From NCBI GenBank assembly GCA_964462445.1, contig CAYWXG010000003.1, forward strand, positions 1 through 64,000: a stretch of DNA of 64,000 bases, given 5' to 3'. This document shows positions 37,373 to 46,355 of the stretch, piece after piece. The position numbers and the translations under genes are program-made. Origin of the DNA: JAGBWK01 sp964462445. Its GTDB lineage: Bacteria > Bacteroidota > Bacteroidia > Bacteroidales > Muribaculaceae. Numbering within the stretch: the stretch's first letter is position 1; the number at the start of each line of letters is the position of its first letter. The notes beneath the pieces are model-generated. The model was given only the letters and a program-made list of their open reading frames with translations, had not been told where the DNA came from and ran no database searches.

Positions 37373-38095
37373 TTATATACTGATTTGATTGGACAACGTT
37401 ATAGATTGCGTTGGATTGAGTGCTCGTAATTCTTCAAATATCCTTACAAAATCTGCCGACTCTTTGAATAAGACAACAAAATTTAATCGTGTAACCGACA
37501 ATTCGTAGTCATATTCAAGATACATACCTGTCACGTTACCTTTGTTTTTACGCATAACTTCTCGGTATGATTCGAGATTTGTGACTACACAGTTTATTGT
37601 TAGCCTGATTGTTCGAGAATTTACTACCAATTCCGATTTGTGTTCCCATCGCTCAAATGAATGTAACACTACCAGAATCAATAACGTCGCGGATAATGCA
37701 ACTGCATACATCCCTAATCCTACTGCCATCCCTATTGTTGCTACCATCCAAATTCCAGCGGCAGTTGTCAATCCTCTGACCGAACCCTTCATCTGAATAA
37801 TAGCACCCGCACCAAGAAAACCGACTCCTGTCACTACTTGCGCTGCTATTCGTCCCGGGTCGCCGTTCTTCAATCCCATATATTCTTGTGGAACATAGAT
37901 AGATATAAGCATAGCCAAAGTTGCCCCCATACTTATAAGCGCAAATGTACGCAAACCCGCTGATTGGCCTTTAAGTTTGCGCTCAAATCCAACTGCTCCA
38001 CCAAGTAATAGGCTGATAAACAATTTCCCTATTGCCGACATTGTTGTCACTTCTGTCGACGTGAGCTCTTTAAGTATACTATCTATGATTTCCAT
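37373..38095 (-). CDS. MgtC/SapB family membrane protein
   Basis: A 240-residue protein with an N-terminal MgtC domain of four or five helices: KLFISLLLGGAVGFERKLKGQSAGLRTFALISMGATLAML and GVGFLGAGAIIQMKGSVRGLTTAAGIWMVATIG are the family signatures. The C-terminal part (about 155-240) is soluble and looks like an ACT-type fold. In pathogens MgtC modulates F-type ATPase and Mg2+ homeostasis; here the role is unknown. It is 46 bp upstream of the antiporter gene on the same strand. Confidence 0.9.
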   Translation of the reverse strand: MEIIDSILKELTSTEVTTMSAIGKLFISLLLGGAVGFERKLKGQSAGLRTFALISMGATLAMLISIYVPQEYMGLKNGDPGRIAAQVVTGVGFLGAGAIIQMKGSVRGLTTAAGIWMVATIGMAVGLGMYAVALSATLLILVVLHSFERWEHKSELVVNSRTIRLTINCVVTNLESYREVMRKNKGNVTGMYLEYDYELSVTRLNFVVLFKESADFVRIFEELRALNPTQSITLSNQISI

Positions 38096-38142
38096 GTGCT
38101 TTATATATTAGGGTTAATAAATATCTTCAAGGATATTATATT

Positions 38143-39129
38143 TTATTTCTTCATTTCAAACGAGCGAGAGGCAAGTCGGAAATTGTCGCAGAACAATTCT
38201 ACTGTGTAGGTGCCGGGGGTAAGTGTTGCATTAACATCCCATATTATTTCAATGCCTCCTATCTCTTCGTTGGCATATTCTATTGTCTTACGAGCGGTTG
38301 CTTCCAAAGTCACACCTTCAAAATCAAATGAACCACCTCCTGTGAGTAGATTACCCTCTGGAGTTGTGATACGTAGAAATATGACTTTTTCTCCTGCCGG
38401 TGTCGAATTATTTTGAGGTATTGTGAAAGTTACGCTAAGCATTTTGGCTTTTGTAATATTTTTTTCATTTTTACCCTTCTTATTCAACGACTTAAATGTC
38501 AATCCGGTAACGTTGAGTTTTTCTGCCAATGTCACACGCTCGGTAAGATGCTCATTCTTACGTGTCATATCAACAACACGATTATTGAGCTGTTGGTTTT
38601 GATTCTTTATTGTAGTGTTTTCCTCTTTTAGTTGATCATTTTCCGCCATCAACTCATTAATTCGTGCGGTATAGTCACGTAAAATTCCTTTGAGTGTGTT
38701 GATTTCATCGGTGAGCTTCTTTATTTGCGCCGCACTTTTGGTCTTTTCATTATTCAACTCGGCTCTGAGTTTTTCTATTTGTGCACGTGCTGCTTGGTAT
38801 TTCTCTACAATTGAATCATTTGCAAGCATCACATTTTGACCTTCAATTTGTCGAAACTCACCATCTATCTGCATCAACTCCAACTCATTTATTTGCATCT
38901 GCTGTGCCAGTAGTTGCTGTTGAGTTTCCTCTACTTGCTGTAGTGATTCTTCGAGTTCCTTATTTTTCGACGATATCATAAAAACGAATGCTCCGAGTAT
39001 CAGCAGTAATAACGTGACTCCGCCGACAACCATTATCATGCGTTTGCGCTTCTGTTGCTTAACATATTGAGCCTGATTTGTTGCCATCGACTCTTCTTTA
39101 TTCACCTCTACTTTATTAAGATTTTCCAT
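38143..39129 (-). CDS. coiled-coil single-pass membrane protein of unknown function
   Basis: A 328-residue protein: basic N-terminus, one membrane helix (about 31-52), a long coiled coil (about 55-205, with heptads such as LRAELNNEKTKSAAQIKKL and ENDQLKEENTTIKNQNQQL) and a C-terminal beta-domain (about 215-328, FTIPQNNSTPAGEKVIFLRITTPEGNLL) that would lie outside the membrane. I do not recognise a named family; similar proteins occur in Bacteroidetes. Either Met1 or Met15 could be the start. It has no strong operon link, although mgtC is 48 bp downstream on the same strand. Confidence 0.75.
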   Translation of the reverse strand: MENLNKVEVNKEESMATNQAQYVKQQKRKRMIMVVGGVTLLLLILGAFVFMISSKNKELEESLQQVEETQQQLLAQQMQINELELMQIDGEFRQIEGQNVMLANDSIVEKYQAARAQIEKLRAELNNEKTKSAAQIKKLTDEINTLKGILRDYTARINELMAENDQLKEENTTIKNQNQQLNNRVVDMTRKNEHLTERVTLAEKLNVTGLTFKSLNKKGKNEKNITKAKMLSVTFTIPQNNSTPAGEKVIFLRITTPEGNLLTGGGSFDFEGVTLEATARKTIEYANEEIGGIEIIWDVNATLTPGTYTVELFCDNFRLASRSFEMKK

Positions 39130-39211
39130 AAATTTATTTCCTTATTTTTTCAGCTAAACTTCTGTACCCTATTGTCGTCAATGAATCGTTGTTATCTTGC
39201 TTTAAGTGGTT

Positions 39212-39235
39212 AACCCCGAGACTATGCTCGGGGTT
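39212..39235 (-). terminator. hairpin after secA
   Basis: A perfect 9-bp stem (AACCCCGAG with CTCGGGGTT) and 6-base loop, 61 bp after the secA stop. It is GC-rich and also has T residues on the plus side, so it could end transcription from secA on the minus strand. Confidence 0.6.
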
Positions 39236-39295
39236 TTGTATGAAATGTTATTAATCGCAGTTCTACAATTTTATATTGCTGATTTTTGCGACTTA

Positions 39296-42200
39296 TTATG
39301 CTTCGTTACGACCGTGACAGTTCTTGAATTTTTTACCGGAACCGCATGGACAGGGGTCATTACGTCCCACTTTCGGTCCCACTTTGATTGGTTCGGGGCG
39401 AGTGCGTTGAGGATGTGATGCGTTCATCGCTGCTCGTTGCTCTGACTGTCCGGGCAACTCATCTTTCGTTGCCTTCATATTGCTATTCGCATTGCTTCGT
39501 TCCGGCATCGCTTGACGTACCTCAGGTGCACGGCGCCCTTGTTCAGGGTTATTCTCTGATGCTTCCTGTTTCTGAATGTATATTTGTCCACGCAACAACG
39601 ACGACATAGCCTTATTGTTAAGAACAGAAAGCATTCGTTCGAAGATATGGAACGACTCTACCTTGTAGATTACCAATGGATCTTTTTGTTCATACGATGC
39701 ATTTTGTACCGACTGACGCAATTGGTCGAGTTCGCGCAAATGTTCTTTCCACAATTCATCTATGCATATCAATAATATTGTCTTTTGCCATTCTTTGACT
39801 ATCTGACGACAGTCTGTATCGTATGCCTTATTGATATCTACTCGGATTTGATAGACTCGTTTGCCATCGGTAATAGGAACGATAATCAAGCCCTTTGCAT
39901 TGCGATTTTCTACCCAATCTTTGATTACAGGTTTTGCCATCTCGATAATACGCTCACTCTTGCGGTCGAGGGCTTGAGTCGCTGCTTCATATAGCGCATT
40001 AATTGCAGCTTCTCGTTCCATGTTGTGGAATTCTTCCTCTGTGAACGGGGGTTCGATAGTAAGCACTCGCATCAACTCCAACTTCATGTCCTCAAAGTAA
40101 TCAGCTTCGGGATAATTATTGACAATATTTTCTATAGTATCATAGAGCATATTTGCGATGTCGATGCCCACACGTTCGCCAAGTAGCGCATGGTGACGTC
40201 GTGCGTAGATATACGTACGCTGTTTGTTCATCACGTCATCATATTCGAGCAAGCGTTTACGAATACCGAAGTTGTTTTCTTCTACGCGCTTTTGCGCTTT
40301 CTCGATGGCATTGGTTACCATCTTAGATTCTATCATTTCCCCATCATGAAGGCCTAATCTATCCAACATCTTCATGACACGGTCTGTTGCAAACAAGCGC
40401 ATCAATTGGTCTTCAAACGACACGAAGAATACAGATGAACCCGGGTCTCCTTGACGACCTGAACGTCCGCGCAACTGACGGTCTACACGTCGTGATTCGT
40501 GGCGTTCTGTACCGATGATTGCCAATCCGCCCGCTGCTTTTACTGAATCCGACAACTTAATGTCGGTACCACGACCAGCCATGTTAGTAGCAATGGTTAC
40601 AGTCCCCGATTGACCGGCAAGTGCAACAACTTGAGCTTCGCGTTGGTGTAACTTTGCATTCAATACCTGACACTCTATTTTGCGTAAATCGAGCATGCGT
40701 TTCAGTAATTCCGAAATTTCAACCGATGTTGTACCTACAAGTACCGGACGGCCAGCTTCTCGCAATTTTACAATTTCATCGATGACTGCCGCATATTTCT
40801 CTTTCTTTGTGCGATACACTCGGTCATTCATATCGATACGTGCAATCGGGCGATTAGTCGGGATTGTTACTACATCAAGTTTGTAGATATCCCACAACTC
40901 GCCTGCTTCGGTTTCTGCCGTACCGGTCATACCCGCAAGCTTATGGTACATGCGGAAATAGTTCTGGAGAGTGATGGTTGCAAATGTTTGTGTCGCAGCT
41001 TCTACTTTTACTCCCTCTTTTGCTTCGATTGCTTGGTGCAAGCCGTCGCTATATCGACGACCTTCCATGATACGTCCTGTTTGTTCATCGACAATTTTTA
41101 TCTTTCCTTCATCGATAACATATTCGATATCTTTATCAAACAGGGTATAGGCTTTCAAAAGTTGATTAACGGTGTGTACGCGCTCCGATTTGATTGCGTA
41201 GTCATTCATCACCTCATCCTTTTTCTCTTGACGCACTTGCAAATCCTCTACTTTCTCAAGTTCCGACAATAGTGATGCAATGTCAGGAAGTACGAAGAAT
41301 TGCGGGTCATTGCTCTTACCGGTCAACTCGTCGATACCTTTATCGGTCAAATCTACCGACCTATTCTTTTCATCAATTACAAAGTAGAGCGGTTCGGTCG
41401 CTTTGGGCATTTCGCGCGCGTTATCTTGAAGATAATATGCTTCAGTATCTAAGAGGATTTTCTTCATCCCTTCTTGCGACAAGAATTTTATCAACGCGCC
41501 ATATTTTGGAAGACCTTTAAATGCACGGAACAATGCCAACGCCCCCTCTTTCTGTATATTCTTGTCCTCTGATTTCAACTTATCTTTTGCTTCGGCAAGC
41601 AATTGGTTGACCAATTTGCGTTGGGATGCAACAACTTTCTCTACATTTGATTTAAACAAATCAAACATCTGGTCCTCTCCCTTGGGCACAGGTCCGGAGA
41701 TAATAAGCGGTGTACGAGCATCGTCAATTAACACTGAGTCAACCTCGTCGACAATTGCATAATAGTGTTTACGTTGCACCAAATCTGCAGGCGACAATGC
41801 CATATTATCGCGAAGATAGTCGAAGCCAAATTCGTTGTTAGTCCCAAAAGTAATGTCACAGTTATAGGCGGCTCTACGTTGAGGCGTGTTCGGCTTATGC
41901 TTATCAATGCAATCTACTGTTGAGCCATGGAACATATATAACGGGCCCATCCATTCCGAGTCACGTTTCGACAAATAATCGTTGACTGTAACTACATGCA
42001 CTCCACGATGCGACAATGAACGTAAGAACACAGGTAAGGTTGCTACAAGCGTCTTACCTTCACCGGTTGCCATTTCGGCAATTTTACCTTGATGCAACAC
42101 GATACCACCGATGAGCTGTACGTCATAGTGTATCATATCCCACTTAATGAGGTTACCTCCGGCCATCCATTGATTGCGCCATACGGCATTGCCGTTTTCA

Positions 42201-42646
42201 TCGATACTTACAAAGTCACATCCTTTTCCTGCCAATTCGCGATCAAGGTTGGTCGCTTTAACCACTATGGTTTCATTCTTTGCAAAGCGAGCTGCTGTTT
42301 CGCGCATCACTGCAAATACTTCCGGGAGATGCTCATTGAGCTTATCTTCGAGAATGTCGATAATATTCTTTTCGTGCTTGTCGATTTTGTCCCATAGGGG
42401 TTGACGCTGATCAAATGGCAATGTTTCGATTTCCTCTTTGATTTGGGCTACGGCTTCCTCATCTGCTTTAATTGAGGCGGTGATATCGGCTCTAACGATG
42501 TCGATGCGCTCGCGAAGTTGGTCTACACTCAACTCCTGTAACCCTACTCCCATTGCGTTGATTTTATCAACAATAGGCTGGATTTCCTTCAAATCGCGTT
42601 GCGACTTATTGCCGAAAAATTTACTTAAAATTGATGCTAATGACAT
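39296..42646 (-). CDS. secA: protein translocase ATPase SecA
   Basis: A 1116-residue SecA, the motor that pushes preproteins through SecYEG. Walker A is in AEMATGEGKTLVATLP, the DEAD-like box is VDEVDSVLIDDARTPLI, and the second helicase domain has IATNMAGRGTDIKL and RQLRGRSGRQGDPGSS. The C-terminal zinc tail NDPCPCGSGKKFKNCHG, which binds SecB and phospholipids, is intact after a low-complexity linker. The long insertions around residues 300-420 account for the length compared with about 900 in E. coli and are typical of Bacteroidetes. Confidence 0.98.
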   Translation of the reverse strand: MSLASILSKFFGNKSQRDLKEIQPIVDKINAMGVGLQELSVDQLRERIDIVRADITASIKADEEAVAQIKEEIETLPFDQRQPLWDKIDKHEKNIIDILEDKLNEHLPEVFAVMRETAARFAKNETIVVKATNLDRELAGKGCDFVSIDENGNAVWRNQWMAGGNLIKWDMIHYDVQLIGGIVLHQGKIAEMATGEGKTLVATLPVFLRSLSHRGVHVVTVNDYLSKRDSEWMGPLYMFHGSTVDCIDKHKPNTPQRRAAYNCDITFGTNNEFGFDYLRDNMALSPADLVQRKHYYAIVDEVDSVLIDDARTPLIISGPVPKGEDQMFDLFKSNVEKVVASQRKLVNQLLAEAKDKLKSEDKNIQKEGALALFRAFKGLPKYGALIKFLSQEGMKKILLDTEAYYLQDNAREMPKATEPLYFVIDEKNRSVDLTDKGIDELTGKSNDPQFFVLPDIASLLSELEKVEDLQVRQEKKDEVMNDYAIKSERVHTVNQLLKAYTLFDKDIEYVIDEGKIKIVDEQTGRIMEGRRYSDGLHQAIEAKEGVKVEAATQTFATITLQNYFRMYHKLAGMTGTAETEAGELWDIYKLDVVTIPTNRPIARIDMNDRVYRTKKEKYAAVIDEIVKLREAGRPVLVGTTSVEISELLKRMLDLRKIECQVLNAKLHQREAQVVALAGQSGTVTIATNMAGRGTDIKLSDSVKAAGGLAIIGTERHESRRVDRQLRGRSGRQGDPGSSVFFVSFEDQLMRLFATDRVMKMLDRLGLHDGEMIESKMVTNAIEKAQKRVEENNFGIRKRLLEYDDVMNKQRTYIYARRHHALLGERVGIDIANMLYDTIENIVNNYPEADYFEDMKLELMRVLTIEPPFTEEEFHNMEREAAINALYEAATQALDRKSERIIEMAKPVIKDWVENRNAKGLIIVPITDGKRVYQIRVDINKAYDTDCRQIVKEWQKTILLICIDELWKEHLRELDQLRQSVQNASYEQKDPLVIYKVESFHIFERMLSVLNNKAMSSLLRGQIYIQKQEASENNPEQGRRAPEVRQAMPERSNANSNMKATKDELPGQSEQRAAMNASHPQRTRPEPIKVGPKVGRNDPCPCGSGKKFKNCHGRNEA

Positions 42647-42761
42647 ATCTTGTTTTTATTTTATTCTATAGTTATTTTCCCTTGATTGATATCTCGTTGA
42701 CTTTCTTTGTCGTTTTGATTATATAATCTGATTAGATTTTAATTATTGCCTTTATATCTGG

Positions 42762-44369
42762 CTACAACCTGATAGGGGCTAATCGAGCTCCATTGGGTGA
42801 GCGTATTCGTAGTAATCGGGCTACTGTTGGTGCTATTACTCGGGCATCTACAGGAGTATCTATTATCTGCGCATTGATATCAGGATGCAATATAAATACT
42901 GCCGATGTCGAGGCTTTTACTCGTTCTACCTTTTTGTTTTTTGCTGAATTCGCATTCTGAACTATTTCCCACCCCGGAGCTACTGATATCAGAACATCAC
43001 CGGCTGTGTCGATATCAAGATTGCGTGCCGGAGGAAATGGTGAATCTGACGACTTTCCTGCATCTACAACTTGATCGATGGTTATAGCATACGTTACTCC
43101 GGTCATTCGACGCAGAAAATCTGCACTCTCTTTGCGAAACTCATTTAAATCTTGACCGCGTTGCTGTATAAGGTCGCGGTTTAAATATATTTGATTGTTG
43201 TAATATCCTGTTACCCAGTCCCCATTCCCATATAGCGACATCAAATTGACCTTTAGTAGCGATATCGCACGCTCAATTGAGAATTCTCCGCTGGGAATCT
43301 TCCATCTTTCTTCCTCTCCGATACTCGCATTTGATGCCGGGGTGCCTGCTATCCATACTAATGTCTTATCCAATCCCGGGCCTTGACTATCTATTGTTGA
43401 AAATAGTCGAGCTAAATCCCGGTCTAAACGCAAATAGGAGTCTATAAGTTCAACTCGTGTATCCGCTTGTGTAGAATACGTATATGGCTGAAGCGTGTAA
43501 TTCAATTCAAGCATATCCATAGGCTCACGCTTACCCATGTTGAGAAGCTTCAGATAGTCAAGTGACAACGTCGTAACTTCTGTATTGACCGGTGCCGACG
43601 ATTTGTATCTTACATATCGCTCGCTATCATTGCCAAAGAAGGTGTGATTGAATGAATATATCTTTTTATGAGATGGTAAATCACTATACGCACCCTCTGG
43701 TAGAGTAGGAGTCCACTTTATTGTATCAAGACGAACTGTTAACGGACGTAAATGATTAAGTTGTTGTATGGACGACGGTAATTCTGTATAATATGTTGTT
43801 GATGCCCATTTACCGGTATGATTTGTTATCCAACATGCGGAATTCCCGGCGTGTCCTGCCATGATTATTGATGAGATAGCATCGGGAGATATTGCATGAA
43901 CCATACCTAAGCCCGATGTATCAATTCGCATTTCATCGGATAGTGTCGATACCCTTAACGCTTTGGGGGAATATGTTTCATCGGTAAAATTGCCGATTGT
44001 TGACTCATCGAGCAATACCGGTTGCGCTTTGCGGGTCGTCATATTATAGACTTCACTCGCGGTTATGCCATTCACTGCCGGTGATGCTCCGGTTACCAAT
44101 ATTGCTGTCGCTGCCGCATCATCTAGAGGACTCCCGAAATCTACATTCGTTAATGTTACACCATTGTCGAGTAGTTTGTTAAAGCCTCCCGGAGTGAAAT
44201 GCTCGCGCAATTGATACACCTTGTCGATATCCAATCCATTGATTACTATCCCAACAACCAATCGCGGACGTCGTGGCAATGTTGTCTGCCCCGACAGCGG
44301 TAATACTGCCGTTACAGCGACTAATGCCCCTACGAGCTTTATACCAAACCTTTTATGTGATTGCGACAT
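42762..44369 (-). CDS. secreted alkaline-phosphatase-fold protein lacking catalytic residues
   Basis: A 535-residue exported protein (signal peptide to about residue 28, ending PLSGQ). The fold is that of type I phosphodiesterase/alkaline phosphatase (PafA-like): RLVVGIVINGLDIDKVYQLREHFTPGGFNKLLDNG, then TGASPAVNGI. At the positions where active members have the metal-binding Asp (V-V-D-Q), here there is N44, and where they have the nucleophile Thr (P-T-Y-T-G-P-G-H), here there is P-L-D-D-A-A-A-T (D84). The later S-D-H-G metal site appears as WIAGTPASNAS. It is therefore predicted inactive as a phosphatase. It overlaps the DUF4105 gene by 31 bp and precedes secA by 115 bp. Confidence 0.75.
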   Translation of the reverse strand: MSQSHKRFGIKLVGALVAVTAVLPLSGQTTLPRRPRLVVGIVINGLDIDKVYQLREHFTPGGFNKLLDNGVTLTNVDFGSPLDDAAATAILVTGASPAVNGITASEVYNMTTRKAQPVLLDESTIGNFTDETYSPKALRVSTLSDEMRIDTSGLGMVHAISPDAISSIIMAGHAGNSACWITNHTGKWASTTYYTELPSSIQQLNHLRPLTVRLDTIKWTPTLPEGAYSDLPSHKKIYSFNHTFFGNDSERYVRYKSSAPVNTEVTTLSLDYLKLLNMGKREPMDMLELNYTLQPYTYSTQADTRVELIDSYLRLDRDLARLFSTIDSQGPGLDKTLVWIAGTPASNASIGEEERWKIPSGEFSIERAISLLKVNLMSLYGNGDWVTGYYNNQIYLNRDLIQQRGQDLNEFRKESADFLRRMTGVTYAITIDQVVDAGKSSDSPFPPARNLDIDTAGDVLISVAPGWEIVQNANSAKNKKVERVKASTSAVFILHPDINAQIIDTPVDARVIAPTVARLLRIRSPNGARLAPIRL

Positions 44370-45541
44370 TTATAATTCAAATATATATAGTTGGCAGATC
44401 GAAGCATTTCACTGACCACTATTGGGATAAATAACCAATTTGTTGACTGCGTAAATAATGGTTGCCCTATCAGCCATACAAAAATTAGTGCAAAGTTAAT
44501 GATTTGATAGTAAAAAACAATGTATTTACACTTTTTAAACCAAATAATTAGCGGAATTAGTAAGGATAAAGGATTAATCCACATTAAATTGATATTAGGA
44601 GATGTTGCTTCATGTTCTGATGCAAACACCAAAAATGCTAATACAACTCCTGAAATTCCTATTATTGAATAAAATATTGCATCATACCATTTCGACACTC
44701 TTCCCTTCTTTATGTCTCGCAAGGTTATTAAGATAGCAGATATAAAAATTGTGGAAATTATAATTCTTGCCGGAATACCCGACTCGGTGGGTGTCTCAAA
44801 TTTTGCGTGTAATAGTGTTATTGCTTTTCCTGCCAGCGGTCGAGGTGTGCCATCAGATGATACTATGTTACTATTTGCAACCAATTTTTCTAAAAATAAT
44901 GGCGCAAATGCACGCTCCCTTATAGTCGCTTCTTTATCTAAGCCCGACCCCAACGCAAAGTCGATAAACATTTGATATTTCGGAAATTCTGCGTGATATC
45001 GACGCATTTCTTCTCTAATTGTAGTTGGCTCATCATCCATTAATATCTCCAAATGTGCCCCATCGGCCGATAGCGCTTCTTCTATAATTGCCAATGGACG
45101 GGTGGCACAATTGTCGCGCAAATAATTGTAGCGATATTTCCTATTTTCAGGAAGCAGATTTATGTCAACCAATCGCTTCACCTCTTCTGCTTCTATTGCA
45201 CTCAAATAAAGGAGTTGCTCTACTACGTAACGGCCCGAATGGGAATAATCTGCTAAAAAGTAGGACATTCGGGTTATTCCTATCGAATAATCCGTTTCTC
45301 CTTTGATAAAACGATATGCAAAATTTGGAGAATTGAAATCAAATATCCCCCAATTAACCACCCAATCATCTCCGTCGTCGGTTATTATTCGCAATGCGCT
45401 ATGACCTTCGAGTTGGTACATCTGATTGCCCGGTCCTACGGTTAATAGTGAAACGCGTGGGGCCCCTGTCGTCGTCATTGCGACAAAGGACATAAGTAGT
45501 ACCAAGAAATATCGAAAAATGGTTTTAATTTTATCGTTCAT
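44339..45541 (-). CDS. DUF4105 exported membrane protein
   Basis: A 400-residue protein with a signal peptide (about 1-27, ending TTTGA), a periplasmic DUF4105 domain (about 30-240; GHSALRIITDDGDDWVVNWGIFDF, FIKGETDYSIGITRMSYFLADYSHSGRYV, YRYNYLRDNCATRPLAIIEEAL, a papain-like arrangement of His and Cys) and four C-terminal membrane helices. The frame extends to 45577, but a TAAATTTG -7 box at 45572-45565 places the promoter inside that extension, so 45541 is preferred. Related Lnb N-terminal periplasmic domains suggest hydrolase-like chemistry. Coupled to the inactive phosphatase-fold gene by a 31-bp overlap. Confidence 0.8.
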   Translation of the reverse strand: MNDKIKTIFRYFLVLLMSFVAMTTTGAPRVSLLTVGPGNQMYQLEGHSALRIITDDGDDWVVNWGIFDFNSPNFAYRFIKGETDYSIGITRMSYFLADYSHSGRYVVEQLLYLSAIEAEEVKRLVDINLLPENRKYRYNYLRDNCATRPLAIIEEALSADGAHLEILMDDEPTTIREEMRRYHAEFPKYQMFIDFALGSGLDKEATIRERAFAPLFLEKLVANSNIVSSDGTPRPLAGKAITLLHAKFETPTESGIPARIIISTIFISAILITLRDIKKGRVSKWYDAIFYSIIGISGVVLAFLVFASEHEATSPNINLMWINPLSLLIPLIIWFKKCKYIVFYYQIINFALIFVWLIGQPLFTQSTNWLFIPIVVSEMLRSANYIYLNYKCRNHIKGLV

Positions 45542-45564
45542 AATTCTATTCCCCTTATTTTCTG

Positions 45565-45572
45565 CAAATTTA
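45565..45572 (-). promoter_or_regulatory. -7 box of the DUF4105 promoter
   Basis: The minus strand reads TAAATTTGC, 23 bp upstream of the start at 45541. It lies inside the longer open frame and so argues against the upstream Met at 45577. Confidence 0.5.
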
Positions 45573-45647
45573 CGCATTTTTGTTTAATTTTGAGCACATT
45601 TTAATATACTACTATATTATAGTGTGATATTATCAAACTAATTCTAT

Positions 45648-46232
45648 ATGATTAAAGAGAACATCATTGATAATCGTTGCGCTTGGTGTGCTTCCGACCC
45701 TCAATATATTGACTACCACGACAAAGAATGGGGGCGTCTTGTATCCGATGATAACACTCTTTTCGAGTATCTTATTCTGGAAGGGGCTCAAGCCGGTCTC
45801 TCTTGGCTAACTATTTTGCATCGACGGGCTGCCTATCGATTTGCTTTTTGCAATTTCGACCCTCATGTGGTGGCACATATGACAGATGCCGACGTAGAGA
45901 GATTGATGCTTTTTGATGGTATAGTTCGCAACCGACTAAAAATTAAATCTACCATTACCAATGCCCGTCTATTTTTATCAGTAGTAAGCGAATACGGATC
46001 TTTCTTCAACTACATCAGCAGTTTCTTCCCCAATCGCCAACCTATAATTAATTCATTCCGTTCTCTATCCGAGATTCCCACTTCAACTCCGATTTCCGAT
46101 GCGATTGCAAAAGATATGAAACGTCGTGGATTTAAATTCTTCGGAACAACAATTTGCTACGCATTCCTTCAAGCAACAGGATTCGTGGTCGACCACCTTA
46201 TTTCATGCGCTCGCCATCCTCATAATTCATAA
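45648..46232 (+). CDS. tag: DNA-3-methyladenine glycosylase I (Tag)
   Basis: A 194-residue base-excision repair glycosylase that removes 3-methyladenine. Family features: N-terminal NRCAWCASDPQYIDYHDKEWG, with zinc ligands Cys and His, the FEYLILEGAQAGLSWLTIL segment, and the C-terminal FKFFGTTICYAFLQATGFVVDHLISCARH with the remaining zinc ligands. It is read from its own promoter region opposite the DUF4105 gene. A small hairpin follows at 46246-46261. Confidence 0.96.
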   Translation: MIKENIIDNRCAWCASDPQYIDYHDKEWGRLVSDDNTLFEYLILEGAQAGLSWLTILHRRAAYRFAFCNFDPHVVAHMTDADVERLMLFDGIVRNRLKIKSTITNARLFLSVVSEYGSFFNYISSFFPNRQPIINSFRSLSEIPTSTPISDAIAKDMKRRGFKFFGTTICYAFLQATGFVVDHLISCARHPHNS

Positions 46233-46245
46233 GTTATGTAACACC

Positions 46246-46261
46246 TTGTTGGAGGCAACAA
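46246..46261 (+). terminator. small hairpin after tag
   Basis: TTGTTG and CAACAA form a 6-bp stem with a GAGG loop, 14 bp after the tag stop, followed by TTGATAAGACTATTTTTTT. A weak intrinsic terminator. Confidence 0.5.
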
Positions 46262-46355
46262 TTGATAAGACTATTTTTTTAAATTTATATTCGTATTTTT
46301 AAGAGTTTTTTGTAATTTTAAGGCATATTTCAAAACCATAACTCACGATTTAGAT

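Noticed and set aside
36794..37429. 211-codon plus-strand frame
   Set aside because: Lies antisense to the CPA2 antiporter; the residue mix (many Ile, Asn, Thr) is what the opposite strand of membrane-helix codons gives, and there is no ribosome-binding or family support.
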